From: Maritimibacter harenae
GTDB taxonomy: Bacteria > Pseudomonadota > Alphaproteobacteria > Rhodobacterales > Rhodobacteraceae
Direction of reading: 5' to 3'
Length of the DNA stretch: 64,000 nt
Assembly (NCBI RefSeq): GCF_009882975.1
Contig: NZ_WTUX01000019.1
Location: 489,263-553,262 of the forward strand
The translations under genes and the position numbers were made by a program. This document shows, piece by piece, positions 8,217-16,952 of the stretch; within the stretch, counting starts at the first letter, position 1, and every line of letters begins with the position of its first letter. The notes under the pieces were generated by a model. The model did not search any database. It saw only the letters and a program-made list of their open reading frames with translations, and was not told the DNA's origin.

Positions 8217-11128
8217 TCCGCCGCCGGAAGGATCCGCCGCGACTGCGCCGCCTGCTCGGAATAGCGCTCCTGCCAGTCGGTCGGCCCGTTCGACGGGCTG
8301 ACCTGCACGGCCGTCACCTTGTATTCTGGGCAGTTCGTGGCCCAGTCCGAGAAGTCGGTGGTGATCACGTTGGCCTGCGTGTCCGGGTGGTGGAAGGTCG
8401 TGTAGACCACGCCCGGGCTCACCCGGTCCGTGATCGTCGCGCGCAGCGTCGTCTCACCCGAGCGCGAGGCGAGCTTGACGAAGTCGCCCTCGTTCACGCC
8501 CCGCACCTCGGCGTCGTGCGGATGGATCTCGAGCAGGTCCTGCTCGTGCCAGGTCGAGTTCGCCGTGCGCCGCGTCTGCGCGCCCACGTTGTACTGGCTG
8601 AGAATCCGGCCCGTGGTCAGAAGAAGCGGGAAACGCGGGCCGGTCTTCTCGTCCGTCGCCACGTATTCCGTGATCATGAACCGGCCTTTGCCGCGCTTGA
8701 ACTCGTCCACGTGCATGAGCGGCGTACCTTCCGGCGCGCTGTCGTTGCACGGCCACTGGATCGACCCCAGCTCGTTGATCCGCTCATAGGTCACGCCGGC
8801 GAAGGACGGCGTGGTCGCCGCGATCTCGGCCATGATCTCGCGCGGGTGGGTGTAGTTCCAGTCCGCGCCCATCGCCTGGGCCAGGAGCTGGGTGACTTCC
8901 CAGTCGGCGTAGCCCGCCTTCGGTGCCATCACGCGGCGCACCATGTTGATGCGACGCTCGGCGTTGGTGAAGGTGCCGTCCTTCTCGAGGAAGGACGAAC
9001 CGGGCAGGAAGACGTGGGCGTAGTTCGCGGTCTCGTTCAGGAAAAGGTCGTGAACGATCACGCATTCCATCGCGGCAAGGCCCGCGGCCACGTGCTTGGT
9101 GTCCGGGTCCGATTGCAGGATGTCCTCGCCCTGGCAGTAGAGGCCCTTGAAGGTGCCATCCACGGCGGCATCGAGCATGTTGGGGATGCGCAGGCCCGGT
9201 TCCGGGTCGATGGTCACGCCCCAGGCGGCCTCGAACGTCTCGCGCACCTCGGGCAGCTTCACGTGGCGATAGCCCGGCAGCTCGTGCGGGAACGAGCCCA
9301 TGTCGCACGACCCCTGCACGTTGTTCTGACCGCGCAGCGGGTTCACGCCCACGCCGGGGCGCCCGATGTTGCCGGTCAGCATGGCGAGGTTCGCGATGCC
9401 CATGACCGTGGTCGAGCCCTGGCTGTGCTCGGTCACGCCCAAGCCATAATAGATCGCGCCGTTGCCGCCGCGCGCGAAGGTGCGCGCCGCTTCCCGCAGC
9501 GTTTCGGCGGGCACGCCGGTCAGCATTTCCGTGGCTTCGGGCGAATGACGCTCCTGCTTCACGAATTCCGCGTATTCGAGGAACTCGTTCCAGTCGCAGC
9601 GCTCGCGGATGAAGTCCTCGTCCATCAACCCTTCGGACACGATCACATGCGCCAGCGCCGTGACCACGGCCACGTTGGTGCCGGGGCGCAGGGGCAGGTG
9701 ATGGGCCGCTTCGACATGCGCGGATTTCACGAGATCGATGCGGCGCGGGTCGATGACGATAAGTTTCGCACCGGCGCGCAGACGCTTCTTGAGGCGCGAG
9801 GCAAACACCGGGTGCCCGTCGGTCGGGTTCGCCCCGATCACGATCACCACGTCCGTGTGCTCGACGGAATCGAAGTCCTGCGTGCCCGCCGACGTGCCGA
9901 AGGTCTGGCCCAGGCCATAGCCGGTGGGCGAATGGCACACGCGTGCGCAGGTGTCGGTGTTGTTGTTCATGAAGACGCCACGGGCGAGCTTCTGGACGAG
10001 GAAGGTCTCCTCGTTCGTGCAGCGGCTCGACGTGATGACGCCCACGGACTTGCGCCCGTATTTCTCCTGGATGCCCTTCAGCCGGCCCGCGGCGAAGTTC
10101 AGCGCTTCGTCCCAGGAGACTTCACGCCACGGCTCGTCGATGCTCTCGCGGATCATCGGGCTCGTGATGCGGTCCTGGTGGCTGGCGTAGCCGTAGGCGA
10201 AGCGGCCCTTCACGCAGCTGTGGCCGCGGTTCGCCTTGCCGTTCTTGTAGGGCACCATGCGGACAAGCTGGTCGCCGTTCATCTCGGCCTTGAAGGAACA
10301 GCCCACGCCGCAATAGGCGCAGGTGGTCACGACGCTGCGCGTCGGCGTGCCGAGCTCGGCCACGCTCTTTTCCTGCAAGGTCGCGGTCGGGCAGGCCTGG
10401 ACGCAGGCGCCGCAGGACACGCAGTCCGACGACAGGAAATCGTCCACCGCGCCACCGGCGGAGACGCGGCTTTCGAACCCGCGCCCCTCGATGGTCAGCG
10501 CGAAGGTGCCCTGCACCTCTTCGCAGGCGCGCACACAGCGCGAGCACACGATGCATTTCGACGGGTCGTAGGTGAAGTAGGGGTTCGACTCGTCCTTCGG
10601 GATGTAGCGGAAGTTCCCCGGTCCCTCGCGCCCCTTGGCGTCGGCCGCCGACAGCGCGCCGGTCCCGGTGGGGTCGTAGTGGTTCTCGCCCGGCGTGTAG
10701 CGCACGTCGCGCAGGCCCACGGCGCCCGCCATGTCCTGCAATTCGCAATCGCCGTTGGCCGAACAGGTCAGGCAGTCGAGCGGGTGGTCGGAGATGTAGA
10801 GCTCCATCACCCCCTTGCGGATCTTCTGAACCTTGGAGGACTGGGTGTGCACCACCATGCCCTCGCTCACCGGCGTCGTGCAGGAGGCGGGCGTGCCGCG
10901 CCGCCCCTCGATCTCGACCACGCAGAGCCGGCAGGACCCGAAGGCCTCGACGCTGTCGGTCGCGCAGAGCTTCGGCACGGCGATCCCGGCCTCGTAAGCG
11001 GCGCGCATGACGGAGGTGCCCTCGGGCACGGTCACGGCGGCGCCGTCGATGGTCAGCGTGACGGGCGCGCCGGTCTTGGCGGGCGTGCCCATGTCGGGGT
11101 CGTTCCAGGGGATGATGAAATCTTTCAT
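8213..11128 (-). CDS. fdsA: NAD-dependent formate dehydrogenase alpha (catalytic) subunit
   Basis: A 971-residue molybdoenzyme of the DMSO-reductase superfamily oxidising formate to CO2. The N-terminus carries a complex-I-like [2Fe-2S] domain (CATDSVEAFGSCRLC), then HPLDCLTCSANGDCE, then two ferredoxin-type [4Fe-4S] motifs (CIVCSRCVRACEE and CVSCGACVQACP). A further [4Fe-4S] motif, CAYCGVGC, opens the molybdopterin domain. The Mo ligand is Cys, not selenocysteine, in DTCARVCHSPTG. The C-terminal MopB-binding barrel contains GRILSQYNVG. It overlaps fdsB and fdhD by 4 bp each. The enzyme is cytoplasmic and passes electrons through the clusters to FdsB and NAD+. Confidence 0.98.
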   Translation of the reverse strand: MKDFIIPWNDPDMGTPAKTGAPVTLTIDGAAVTVPEGTSVMRAAYEAGIAVPKLCATDSVEAFGSCRLCVVEIEGRRGTPASCTTPVSEGMVVHTQSSKVQKIRKGVMELYISDHPLDCLTCSANGDCELQDMAGAVGLRDVRYTPGENHYDPTGTGALSAADAKGREGPGNFRYIPKDESNPYFTYDPSKCIVCSRCVRACEEVQGTFALTIEGRGFESRVSAGGAVDDFLSSDCVSCGACVQACPTATLQEKSVAELGTPTRSVVTTCAYCGVGCSFKAEMNGDQLVRMVPYKNGKANRGHSCVKGRFAYGYASHQDRITSPMIRESIDEPWREVSWDEALNFAAGRLKGIQEKYGRKSVGVITSSRCTNEETFLVQKLARGVFMNNNTDTCARVCHSPTGYGLGQTFGTSAGTQDFDSVEHTDVVIVIGANPTDGHPVFASRLKKRLRAGAKLIVIDPRRIDLVKSAHVEAAHHLPLRPGTNVAVVTALAHVIVSEGLMDEDFIRERCDWNEFLEYAEFVKQERHSPEATEMLTGVPAETLREAARTFARGGNGAIYYGLGVTEHSQGSTTVMGIANLAMLTGNIGRPGVGVNPLRGQNNVQGSCDMGSFPHELPGYRHVKLPEVRETFEAAWGVTIDPEPGLRIPNMLDAAVDGTFKGLYCQGEDILQSDPDTKHVAAGLAAMECVIVHDLFLNETANYAHVFLPGSSFLEKDGTFTNAERRINMVRRVMAPKAGYADWEVTQLLAQAMGADWNYTHPREIMAEIAATTPSFAGVTYERINELGSIQWPCNDSAPEGTPLMHVDEFKRGKGRFMITEYVATDEKTGPRFPLLLTTGRILSQYNVGAQTRRTANSTWHEQDLLEIHPHDAEVRGVNEGDFVKLASRSGETTLRATITDRVSPGVVYTTFHHPDTQANVITTDFSDWATNCPEYKVTAVQVSPSNGPTDWQERYSEQAAQSRRILPAAE

Positions 11129-12624
11129 TCGGCTGCCTCCTTCGCGGTGGCGAAATCGTCCGGGAAATGGGTGAGGGCGGACATGACCGGGTAGGGGGTG
11201 AAGCCTCCGAGCGCGCAGAGCGATCCGTCGGTCATCGTCTCGCAGAGGTCGGCGAGCAGGTCCTTCGCCGCGTCATCGCCTTGCGCGATGCGGTCGATGG
11301 TCTCGACCCCGCGCACCGCGCCGATCCGGCAAGGGGTGCATTTGCCGCAACTCTCGACCGCGCAGAACTCCATCGCGAAACGCGCCATGCCCAGCATGTC
11401 GGCGGTGTCGTCGAACACCGTGAGGCCCGCGTGGCCGATCAGGCCCCCGGCGCCATCGAACTCCTCGTAGCCGAAGGGTGTGTCGAAGGCCGACACCGGC
11501 ATGTAGGCCCCGAGCGGCCCGCCCACCTGCACCGCCTTGACCGGGCGCCCCGAACGGGTGCCGCCGGCGATGTCGTTGACGATTTCACCCAAGGGCAGGC
11601 CGAAGGCGACCTCGTAGAGCCCACCGTGTTTCACGTTGCCCGCGATCTGGAGCGGGATCGTGCCCTTCGAGCGGCCCAGTCCGAAATCGGCGTAGTATTC
11701 CGCGCCCTTCTCGAAGATCACCGGAATGGTGGCGAGCGATATGACGTTGTTCACGACCGTCGGCTTGCCCAGGAACCCCTCGAGCGCCGGCAGAGGGGGC
11801 TTGGCGCGCACCACGCCACGCTTGCCTTCGAGGGAGTTCAGGAGCGAGGTTTCCTCGCCGCAGACATAGGCGCCCGCACCGACACGGATCTCCATGTCGA
11901 AGGCCGGACCGCGGCCCAGCACGCTGTGACCCAGCAGGCCCGCCTCGCGGCCGATCTTCACCGCCGCGTTCATCACGCGGATCGCGTCGGGGTATTCCGA
12001 GCGCAGGTAGACGTAGCCCTTGGTCGCACCCACGCCCACGCCCGCGATGATCATGCCTTCGATGAGCGAGAACGGGTCGCCTTCCATGATCATGCGGTCG
12101 GCGAAAGTGGCACTGTCGCCTTCGTCGGCGTTGCAGACGATGTATTTCTGGTCCGCCTCGGCCTTGGCCACGGTTTCCCACTTCACGCCGGTGGGAAAGC
12201 CAGCGCCGCCCCGGCCACGCAGGCCGGAGGCCTTGGCTTCCTCGACGATGCCCAGGCCTTCCATGTCCAGCGCGCGCTCGAGCCCGGAAAGGCCCCCGTG
12301 GGCGCGGTAGGCGTCGAGATCGAGCGGGTCGATTACGCCGCAGCGTTGGAAGGTGAGGCGGGTCTGGTTGGCGAAGAACGGGATCTCCTCGGTCGGGCCG
12401 TGGCCCTCGAGCGTGCCGTCGACAAGTGCGGCGACGTCCTCCACCGACACCGGGCCGAAGGCATGGCGCATGCCGTCGATCTCGACCTCGGCCAGCGGTT
12501 CCAGCCATGTCATGCCGCGCGACCCGACGCGGATCAGCTCCACGTCGTGCTTGGCGATCTCGGCCGCCACATCGTCGGCGCCGAGCGCCCGTGCGACCGC
12601 GTCCTGCGACAGGTAGATCTTCAT
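11125..12624 (-). CDS. fdsB: Formate dehydrogenase beta subunit (FMN/NADH site)
   Basis: A 499-residue NuoF-like diaphorase subunit. Start MKIYLSQDAV at 12624 overlaps the fdsG stop (ATGA). An N-terminal thioredoxin-like region comes first, then the NAD and FMN sites: SGLRGRGGAGFPTGVKW and IVCNADEGDSATF. The [4Fe-4S] motif ESCGKCTPCRIG with a distal Cys (SLCALGGFT) is near the C-terminus. It accepts electrons from FdsA and reduces NAD+. The four-base overlaps on both sides indicate coupled translation in fdsG-fdsB-fdsA-fdhD-fdsD. Confidence 0.97.
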   Translation of the reverse strand: MKIYLSQDAVARALGADDVAAEIAKHDVELIRVGSRGMTWLEPLAEVEIDGMRHAFGPVSVEDVAALVDGTLEGHGPTEEIPFFANQTRLTFQRCGVIDPLDLDAYRAHGGLSGLERALDMEGLGIVEEAKASGLRGRGGAGFPTGVKWETVAKAEADQKYIVCNADEGDSATFADRMIMEGDPFSLIEGMIIAGVGVGATKGYVYLRSEYPDAIRVMNAAVKIGREAGLLGHSVLGRGPAFDMEIRVGAGAYVCGEETSLLNSLEGKRGVVRAKPPLPALEGFLGKPTVVNNVISLATIPVIFEKGAEYYADFGLGRSKGTIPLQIAGNVKHGGLYEVAFGLPLGEIVNDIAGGTRSGRPVKAVQVGGPLGAYMPVSAFDTPFGYEEFDGAGGLIGHAGLTVFDDTADMLGMARFAMEFCAVESCGKCTPCRIGAVRGVETIDRIAQGDDAAKDLLADLCETMTDGSLCALGGFTPYPVMSALTHFPDDFATAKEAAE

Positions 12625-13103
12625 GCGCCCGCCTCCGAAATCACGCGTTCCAGCTTCGCTTCGTCCAGCCCCGCGACGACCTTGTCGTCCACCATCGCGG
12701 CCGGGCCGTTGGCGCAGAGGCCGAGGCAATAGACCGGCTCGATGGTCACCGCGCCGTTGGGCGTGGTGCCGTGCCAGGAGGTGCCCAGTCTGGTCAGCAC
12801 CGTGTCGGCCAGCCCGTTCGCCCCCAGCGCCTGGCAGGCCTCGGCCCGGCAGATCTTAACGATGTGCCGGCCGGCGGGGAGGGTGCGGAAGTCGTGGTAA
12901 AAGCTGATGACACCGTGCACCTCGGCGCGCCCGATGTTGAGCGCGTCGGCGATCGGCTGCACGGCCGTCTCCGGAACGTGGCCGAACGCTTCCATCATCC
13001 CGTGCAGGATGGGCAGAAGCGGGCCTTCGAGATGGGTGTGGGCGTCGATCACCTCACGGATCGCGGCCTCATCGGGCGCGGCTGCTGGCGTGCTGGCTTG
13101 CAT
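12621..13103 (-). CDS. fdsG: Formate dehydrogenase gamma subunit ([2Fe-2S], NuoE-like)
   Basis: A 160-residue NuoE/thioredoxin-like [2Fe-2S] subunit. The start at 13103 (MQASTPAAAP) follows GGAGG by 5 bases; an upstream in-frame ATG at 13133 has no comparable site. Ligands are the paired Cys in KICRAEACQALG and those in PVYCLGLCANGPA. The N-terminal helical region (AIREVIDAHTHLEGPLLPILH) is typical. First gene of the fds operon; a LysR-type palindrome is centred about 77 bp upstream of its start codon. Confidence 0.95.
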   Translation of the reverse strand: MQASTPAAAPDEAAIREVIDAHTHLEGPLLPILHGMMEAFGHVPETAVQPIADALNIGRAEVHGVISFYHDFRTLPAGRHIVKICRAEACQALGANGLADTVLTRLGTSWHGTTPNGAVTIEPVYCLGLCANGPAAMVDDKVVAGLDEAKLERVISEAGA

Positions 13104-13169
13104 GGGTCCTCCGAAGTTGACGGAAGATCGCATGTGTCACTAGGTGTTTCAATATCGCGGTTTCGTTGC

Positions 13170-13190
13170 TTGATAGAAATTATCTATCAA
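13170..13190. promoter_or_regulatory. LysR-type operator upstream of fdsG
   Basis: TTGATAG (13170-13176), a 7-base A/T-rich spacer, and CTATCAA (13184-13190) form a perfect 7-bp inverted repeat. The core ATAG-N7-CTAT fits the T-N11-A pattern recognised by LysR-type regulators. It overlaps the stop codon of the LysR gene and is centred about 77 bp before the fdsG start, where an activator would be expected to sit. The match is seen directly; binding by the adjacent regulator is inference. Confidence 0.75.
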
Positions 13191-14068
13191 TTGGCAAGCT
13201 CGCGCGCTTCATCCAAAAGAGCTTGCAAAACGGGGGTTTGCGGCTCCTGGTACGGCGCGACAAGGCCCACCGAAGGGCCCGGCAGGTCGCGCGCGATGGG
13301 TACGACGGCAAGATCCCGCCCCTTGGCCAGCGACCTGGCCATGTCGGTGGGCAGAATCGTGGACCATCCGCCCTGTTCCACGTGAGTGACCAGCACGACG
13401 GTGGAATTCGACTCCATCCGCGCCTCGGGGGTGAGGCCCGCGTCCATGAAGGCGCGGTTGATGATGCGCCGGTTCTGCATGTCCGGCGTCAGCAGGCACA
13501 GCGATTGTCCCTCCAGGTCGGCCCATTGCAGCGTTTCCTTCGCCGCCGCCGGATCGTCCGGCGCGCAGACCAGCGCGTAGGTCTCGCGGTAGAGCTCCTG
13601 CGTCGTCACGCGGCCCAGGGGTTCGTTGTCGAGGTAGCTCAGCCCCACGTCCGTCTCGAGGTTGTCGAGCATGTCGAGGATCTCGGTCGAGGCGCGCGAC
13701 AGGATGGTGAAGGTCACGTTGGGGTGGGCGGCCGAGAAGCGGGCGGCGAGGCGCGAGGCCCAGGTTAGCGCGGTGGGGATCACGGCCAGCCGCAGGTGGC
13801 CCGACAACCCTTCGCGCGAAAACCGCATCTCCTCGCGCAGCCGCCGCGCGTCGCCCACGATCTGGCGCGCCCATTCCAGCGTGCGCGCACCCTCCGGCGT
13901 CAAGCCCCCGAAGCGTGATCCGCGCTGCACGAGCTTGACGCCCAGCTCGGCCTCGAGCTGCTTGATCCCCGCGGACAGTGTCGGCTGCGTGATGCCCAGG
14001 CTTTCCGCCGCCCGCCCGAAGTGGCGTTCGTTGGACAGGGCGATGAACATTTCGAGCTTTCCGAGCAT
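13187..14068 (-). CDS. LysR-family transcriptional regulator of the formate dehydrogenase operon
   Basis: A 293-residue LysR protein. The N-terminal winged helix-turn-helix reads FGRAAESLGITQPTLSAGIKQLEAELG around residues 17-43 with family-typical residues. The effector-binding domain fills the remainder (LRLAVIPTALTWASRLAARF opens it). It lies immediately upstream of fdsG in the same orientation, with a LysR-type palindrome in the 83-bp gap and over its own stop codon. By context it is the analogue of FdsR-type regulators and probably controls fds expression. The effector (formate or other) is unknown. Confidence 0.9.
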   Translation of the reverse strand: MLGKLEMFIALSNERHFGRAAESLGITQPTLSAGIKQLEAELGVKLVQRGSRFGGLTPEGARTLEWARQIVGDARRLREEMRFSREGLSGHLRLAVIPTALTWASRLAARFSAAHPNVTFTILSRASTEILDMLDNLETDVGLSYLDNEPLGRVTTQELYRETYALVCAPDDPAAAKETLQWADLEGQSLCLLTPDMQNRRIINRAFMDAGLTPEARMESNSTVVLVTHVEQGGWSTILPTDMARSLAKGRDLAVVPIARDLPGPSVGLVAPYQEPQTPVLQALLDEARELAN

Positions 14069-14124
14069 GGTCGGTCCTTACCATCGCCGTGGCGCAGGTC
14101 CATCGAAAAAGCCGATCGAGTGCC

Positions 14125-15189
14125 CTAGCGGCGGTTCTTCTTCTCCGATTGCACGCGCCGGTACATCTTCGCGGTCGCGCGCGCCTTGTCGCGCTTTTCA
14201 TGGACCGTGGCCGCGTTCAGCTCCTCCTCGGCGGCCAGCTTGCGCCAGCGCATCAACCGTTCGGGATCGAGATCGCCCGCTTCGATGGCCGCGCGCACGG
14301 CGCAGCCCGGTTCCGTTTCATGCGCGCAATCGCGGAACTTGCAGGTGGTGGCGAGCTCCTCGATGTCCGCGAAGAGCGTGGACAGACCGGCCGAGACGTC
14401 CGCCAGCTGCAATTCACGCATGCCCGGCGTGTCCAGCACGACCGGGCCTGTGCCAGTGATGTAGAGCTCGCGGTGGCGGGTCGTGTGCCGGCCCTTGGCA
14501 TCATCTTCGCGGATGTCCTGCGTCGCGGCCTCGGTCCCCGCCAGCGCGTTGGTGAGCGTGGTCTTGCCCACGCCCGACGAGCCCAGGAAACCCACCGTCT
14601 GTCCCGGCTTGGCCCAGGGGGCGAGCGCGGCCTGCACGTCGTCCGCACGTGCGTCGAGCGCGATGACGGGCACGCGGGCCGAGATCGCCTCGGCCTGTTC
14701 GACGTAGGGCGCGGGATCCTCGAGGTCGGCCTTGGTCAGCACGATCACCGGCGTGACGTCCGCCTCGAAGGCGAGCGCCACGTAGCGTTCCAGCCGGGCG
14801 ACGTTGAAATCCGCATTGCAGGACGTGGTGATGAACACCGTGTCGAGGTTGGCCGCGATCAGCTGCATCCGGGTCTCGCGCCCCGGGGCGCGCCGCTGGA
14901 TCAGGCTCTTGCGCTCGAGGCGCCGCGACCGGCCCGGCGTCTCGGCGTCGTAGAGGAGCCAGTCGCCCACGGTCACGTCGGCATCCGGAGGCAGTTGCAC
15001 GTCGCCCGCCGCGCCCCGCGCGCGCAGGCCGGAACGGTGCACCTCGGTCACCCGGACCGGGGGCGTTTCGGTCATCTCGTCGGCGTCGAGCTGGCTTGCG
15101 AAGAAACTCTGCCATCCGAGCGCGCGCAGCGGGTTCGGGGGCGTGGTGGGCGTGGAGCCGGGGAAGAGTTGGGAATAGTCCCGTGTCAT
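14125..15189 (-). CDS. rsgA: RsgA, ribosome small-subunit-dependent GTPase
   Basis: A 354-residue circularly permuted GTPase that acts in 30S subunit maturation. An OB-fold region is followed by motifs in permuted order: G4 VLTKADLED, then G1 GSSGVGKTTL, then G3 LDTPGMRE. The C-terminal zinc motif CKFRDCAHETEPGC has the expected Cys/His spacing. The start at 15189 (MTRDYSQLF) is preferred; an ATG at 15234 would add 15 residues. It is divergent from rpsD, another small-subunit gene. The basic C-terminal tail, rich in Lys/Arg, is common in the family. Confidence 0.95.
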   Translation of the reverse strand: MTRDYSQLFPGSTPTTPPNPLRALGWQSFFASQLDADEMTETPPVRVTEVHRSGLRARGAAGDVQLPPDADVTVGDWLLYDAETPGRSRRLERKSLIQRRAPGRETRMQLIAANLDTVFITTSCNADFNVARLERYVALAFEADVTPVIVLTKADLEDPAPYVEQAEAISARVPVIALDARADDVQAALAPWAKPGQTVGFLGSSGVGKTTLTNALAGTEAATQDIREDDAKGRHTTRHRELYITGTGPVVLDTPGMRELQLADVSAGLSTLFADIEELATTCKFRDCAHETEPGCAVRAAIEAGDLDPERLMRWRKLAAEEELNAATVHEKRDKARATAKMYRRVQSEKKNRR

Positions 15190-15386
15190 GGATATGTCTC
15201 TCTGGAAGGGAAGTTCAGGCGGCGCGGCCGACATTGCCCCGCGGTGCGGGCTGGTCGTGTCGGTCTGCGGGGAGGGCCATCGGCCCCCGGCCTTACCAGG
15301 TCATCAACGCTCCATTTTCGTCACCGGAATCATACGGGGGCGCGGGGCGCGCGGCAAGCGGTGATGCGCCAATCCTGCAAGGGGCG

Positions 15387-15414
15387 TTGACTCCCGCCGC
15401 GCGGACGCTATAAG
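15387..15414 (+). promoter_or_regulatory. Sigma-70-type promoter of rpsD
   Basis: TTGACT (15387-15392) and TATAAG (15409-15414) separated by 16 bp. This is the best housekeeping-type promoter visible between rsgA and rpsD. It would place the transcription start near 15421 and leave a leader of roughly 240 nt before the rpsD start codon. Confidence 0.65.
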
Positions 15415-15419
15415 CCCGC

Positions 15420-15661
15420 CATCTGGCCCCCGCGTGGGGCCGGTTTCATTGGTGTTGGTGGCCCCCGCAAGGGGAAGCCTGTCAACCCGGGTCGCTGGTC
15501 CGCGAGGGGCAGTCCGGGGAGAGGACAACGCCCTTTACACACGGCCCCAAGGCGGGTCCGGCAATCGAAGCCCCACGGTCGAGCGACGCCCGCGTCCGCG
15601 ACCCGCAAAGTGGGGACCGGTTCTCGGGTCGGTCGCGGAGCCACAATAAAGGAGATCAGCC
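15420..15661 (+). promoter_or_regulatory. Long structured leader of rpsD (candidate S4 autoregulatory element)
   Basis: About 240 nt with no convincing reading frame. It contains a hairpin GGCCCC (15425-15430) / GGGGCC (15436-15441). A larger bulged stem sits just before the ribosome binding site: CCGCGA (15596-15601) with TCGCGG (15633-15638), continuing inward as CCCG (15602-15605) with CGGG (15625-15628). AAGGAG follows at about 15649 and the GTG start at 15662. Ribosomal protein S4 represses its own mRNA through leader structure in other bacteria; that it does so here is inference. Confidence 0.45.
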
Positions 15662-16282
15662 GTGACCAAACGCACGTCTGCCAAGTACAAGATCGACCGC
15701 CGCATGGGCGAAAACATCTGGGGCCGCCCGAAGTCCCCGGTCAACCGCCGCGAATACGGCCCCGGCCAGCACGGCCAGCGCCGCAAGGGCAAGATGTCCG
15801 ACTTCGGCCTCCAGCTGCGCGCCAAGCAGAAGCTCAAGGGCTACTACGGCGACCTGACCGAAAAGCAGTTCCGCCGCATCTTCGCCGAGGCCGAGCGCCG
15901 CAAGGGCGACACCGGTGAGATCCTCATCGGCCTGCTCGAGCGTCGCCTGGACGCCGTCGTCTACCGCGCCAAGTTCGTGCCGACCATCTTCGCCGCCCGC
16001 CAGTTCGTGAACCACGCCCATGTGCTGGTGAACGGCAAGCGCGTGAACATCCCGTCCTACCGCGTGAAGGAAGGCGACGTGATCGAGGTCCGCGAGAAGT
16101 CCAAGCAGATGGCGATGGTTCTGGAAGCCTCGCAACTGCCGGAGCGTGACGTTCCGGACTACCTCGATGTCGACCATTCCAAGATGAAGGCCACCTTCGT
16201 GCGCACCCCGGGTCTCTCGGACGTGCCGTACCCGGTCCACATGGAACCGAACCTCGTCATCGAATTCTACGCCCAGAACTAA
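15662..16282 (+). CDS. rpsD: 30S ribosomal protein S4
   Basis: A 206-residue S4 protein, full length, beginning at a GTG codon after [24 protein letters not shown] opens the N-terminal region, and the S4 RNA-binding domain lies around residues 95-160 ([14 protein letters not shown], then [19 protein letters not shown]). The C-terminus [12 protein letters not shown] is typical. S4 binds 16S rRNA early and nucleates assembly of the 30S body. The gene stands alone rather than in the alpha operon, usual for alphaproteobacteria, and ends at a strong terminator. Confidence 0.98.
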   Translation: MTKRTSAKYKIDRRMGENIWGRPKSPVNRREYGPGQHGQRRKGKMSDFGLQLRAKQKLKGYYGDLTEKQFRRIFAEAERRKGDTGEILIGLLERRLDAVVYRAKFVPTIFAARQFVNHAHVLVNGKRVNIPSYRVKEGDVIEVREKSKQMAMVLEASQLPERDVPDYLDVDHSKMKATFVRTPGLSDVPYPVHMEPNLVIEFYAQN

Positions 16283-16309
16283 GTTCGGGCCGATACAGAT
16301 CGAACATCA

Positions 16310-16339
16310 CGGGCCGCGCCGAAAGGTGCGGCCCGTTTT
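16310..16339 (+). terminator. Rho-independent terminator after rpsD
   Basis: CGGGCCGC (16310-16317) and GCGGCCCG (16328-16335) form an 8-bp stem with a 10-base loop, followed directly by TTTT and a U-rich stretch. It lies 28 bp after the rpsD stop. Confidence 0.88.
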
Positions 16340-16458
16340 CGTTGCGCTGGTGTCTTCTTTATATTCAAATTTTTGATTGGGTCTTTTCACCTGCAGTCGG
16401 GCTGACTAGCTCGGGGGGTAACGAAACCCATGGCCCGCGGGCCGGATCGGAGAACACC

Positions 16459-16836
16459 ATGAAGACCGAAGACGTGAACGGAAAGACGCTCGAGACCTGG
16501 ACACCGGAAGAGGTGGCGCAGGGGCTTCGGGACGAGAAGATCGTGCTGATCGATGTGCGCACCCCGCAGGAATACATGTTCGAGAGTATCGAGGACGCGC
16601 TGCTCGCGCCGATGAGCCACATCTCGTCCAAGGCCCTGCCGGCCGGGCTGGGCAAGCATGTCGTGCTCTACTGCGGCTCCGGCATGCGCTCGCGCAAGGC
16701 GGCCGAGATCTGCCTTGCCAAGAAGTTCGACAAGATCGCGCATCTCGACGGCGGTTTTGCGGCCTGGAAAAACGCGGGCCTGCCCTATCTCGGGACCAAC
16801 ATGTCCACCGGCGCGCCCGAGGTGAAGACCGCCTGA
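16459..16836 (+). CDS. Single-domain rhodanese-like protein
   Basis: A 125-residue cytoplasmic rhodanese. The start at 16459 (MKTEDVNGKTL) follows CGGAGAA at suitable distance. IVLIDVRTPQEYMFESIE is the conserved N-terminal rhodanese segment, and VLYCGSGMRSRKAAE holds the active-site Cys loop CGSGMRS. LDGGFAAWKNAGLP completes the fold. It probably transfers sulfane sulfur from thiosulfate or a persulfide. No partner gene indicates the acceptor; the downstream gene is hisC after a 116-bp gap. Confidence 0.92.
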   Translation: MKTEDVNGKTLETWTPEEVAQGLRDEKIVLIDVRTPQEYMFESIEDALLAPMSHISSKALPAGLGKHVVLYCGSGMRSRKAAEICLAKKFDKIAHLDGGFAAWKNAGLPYLGTNMSTGAPEVKTA

Positions 16837-16952
16837 CGCCCGGACCATTGCTGCGGGGCCACGCTTGGCGGGCCCCGCGGTGCACGGGTGGTTTGTTCTG
16901 GCCCTGAAGATCGGTCAACGTTATGACGGGCGGGCAAATTCCGGGGATGAAT

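Noticed and set aside
8213-11128. Selenocysteine in the formate dehydrogenase
   Set aside because: The Mo ligand position in DTCARVCHSPTG is an ordinary Cys codon (TGC) and no in-frame TGA is present.
8162-11194. A 1010-codon plus-strand frame opposite fdsA
   Set aside because: Same explanation: shadow of fdsA third-position G/C bias, with no ribosome binding site and no recognisable domains.
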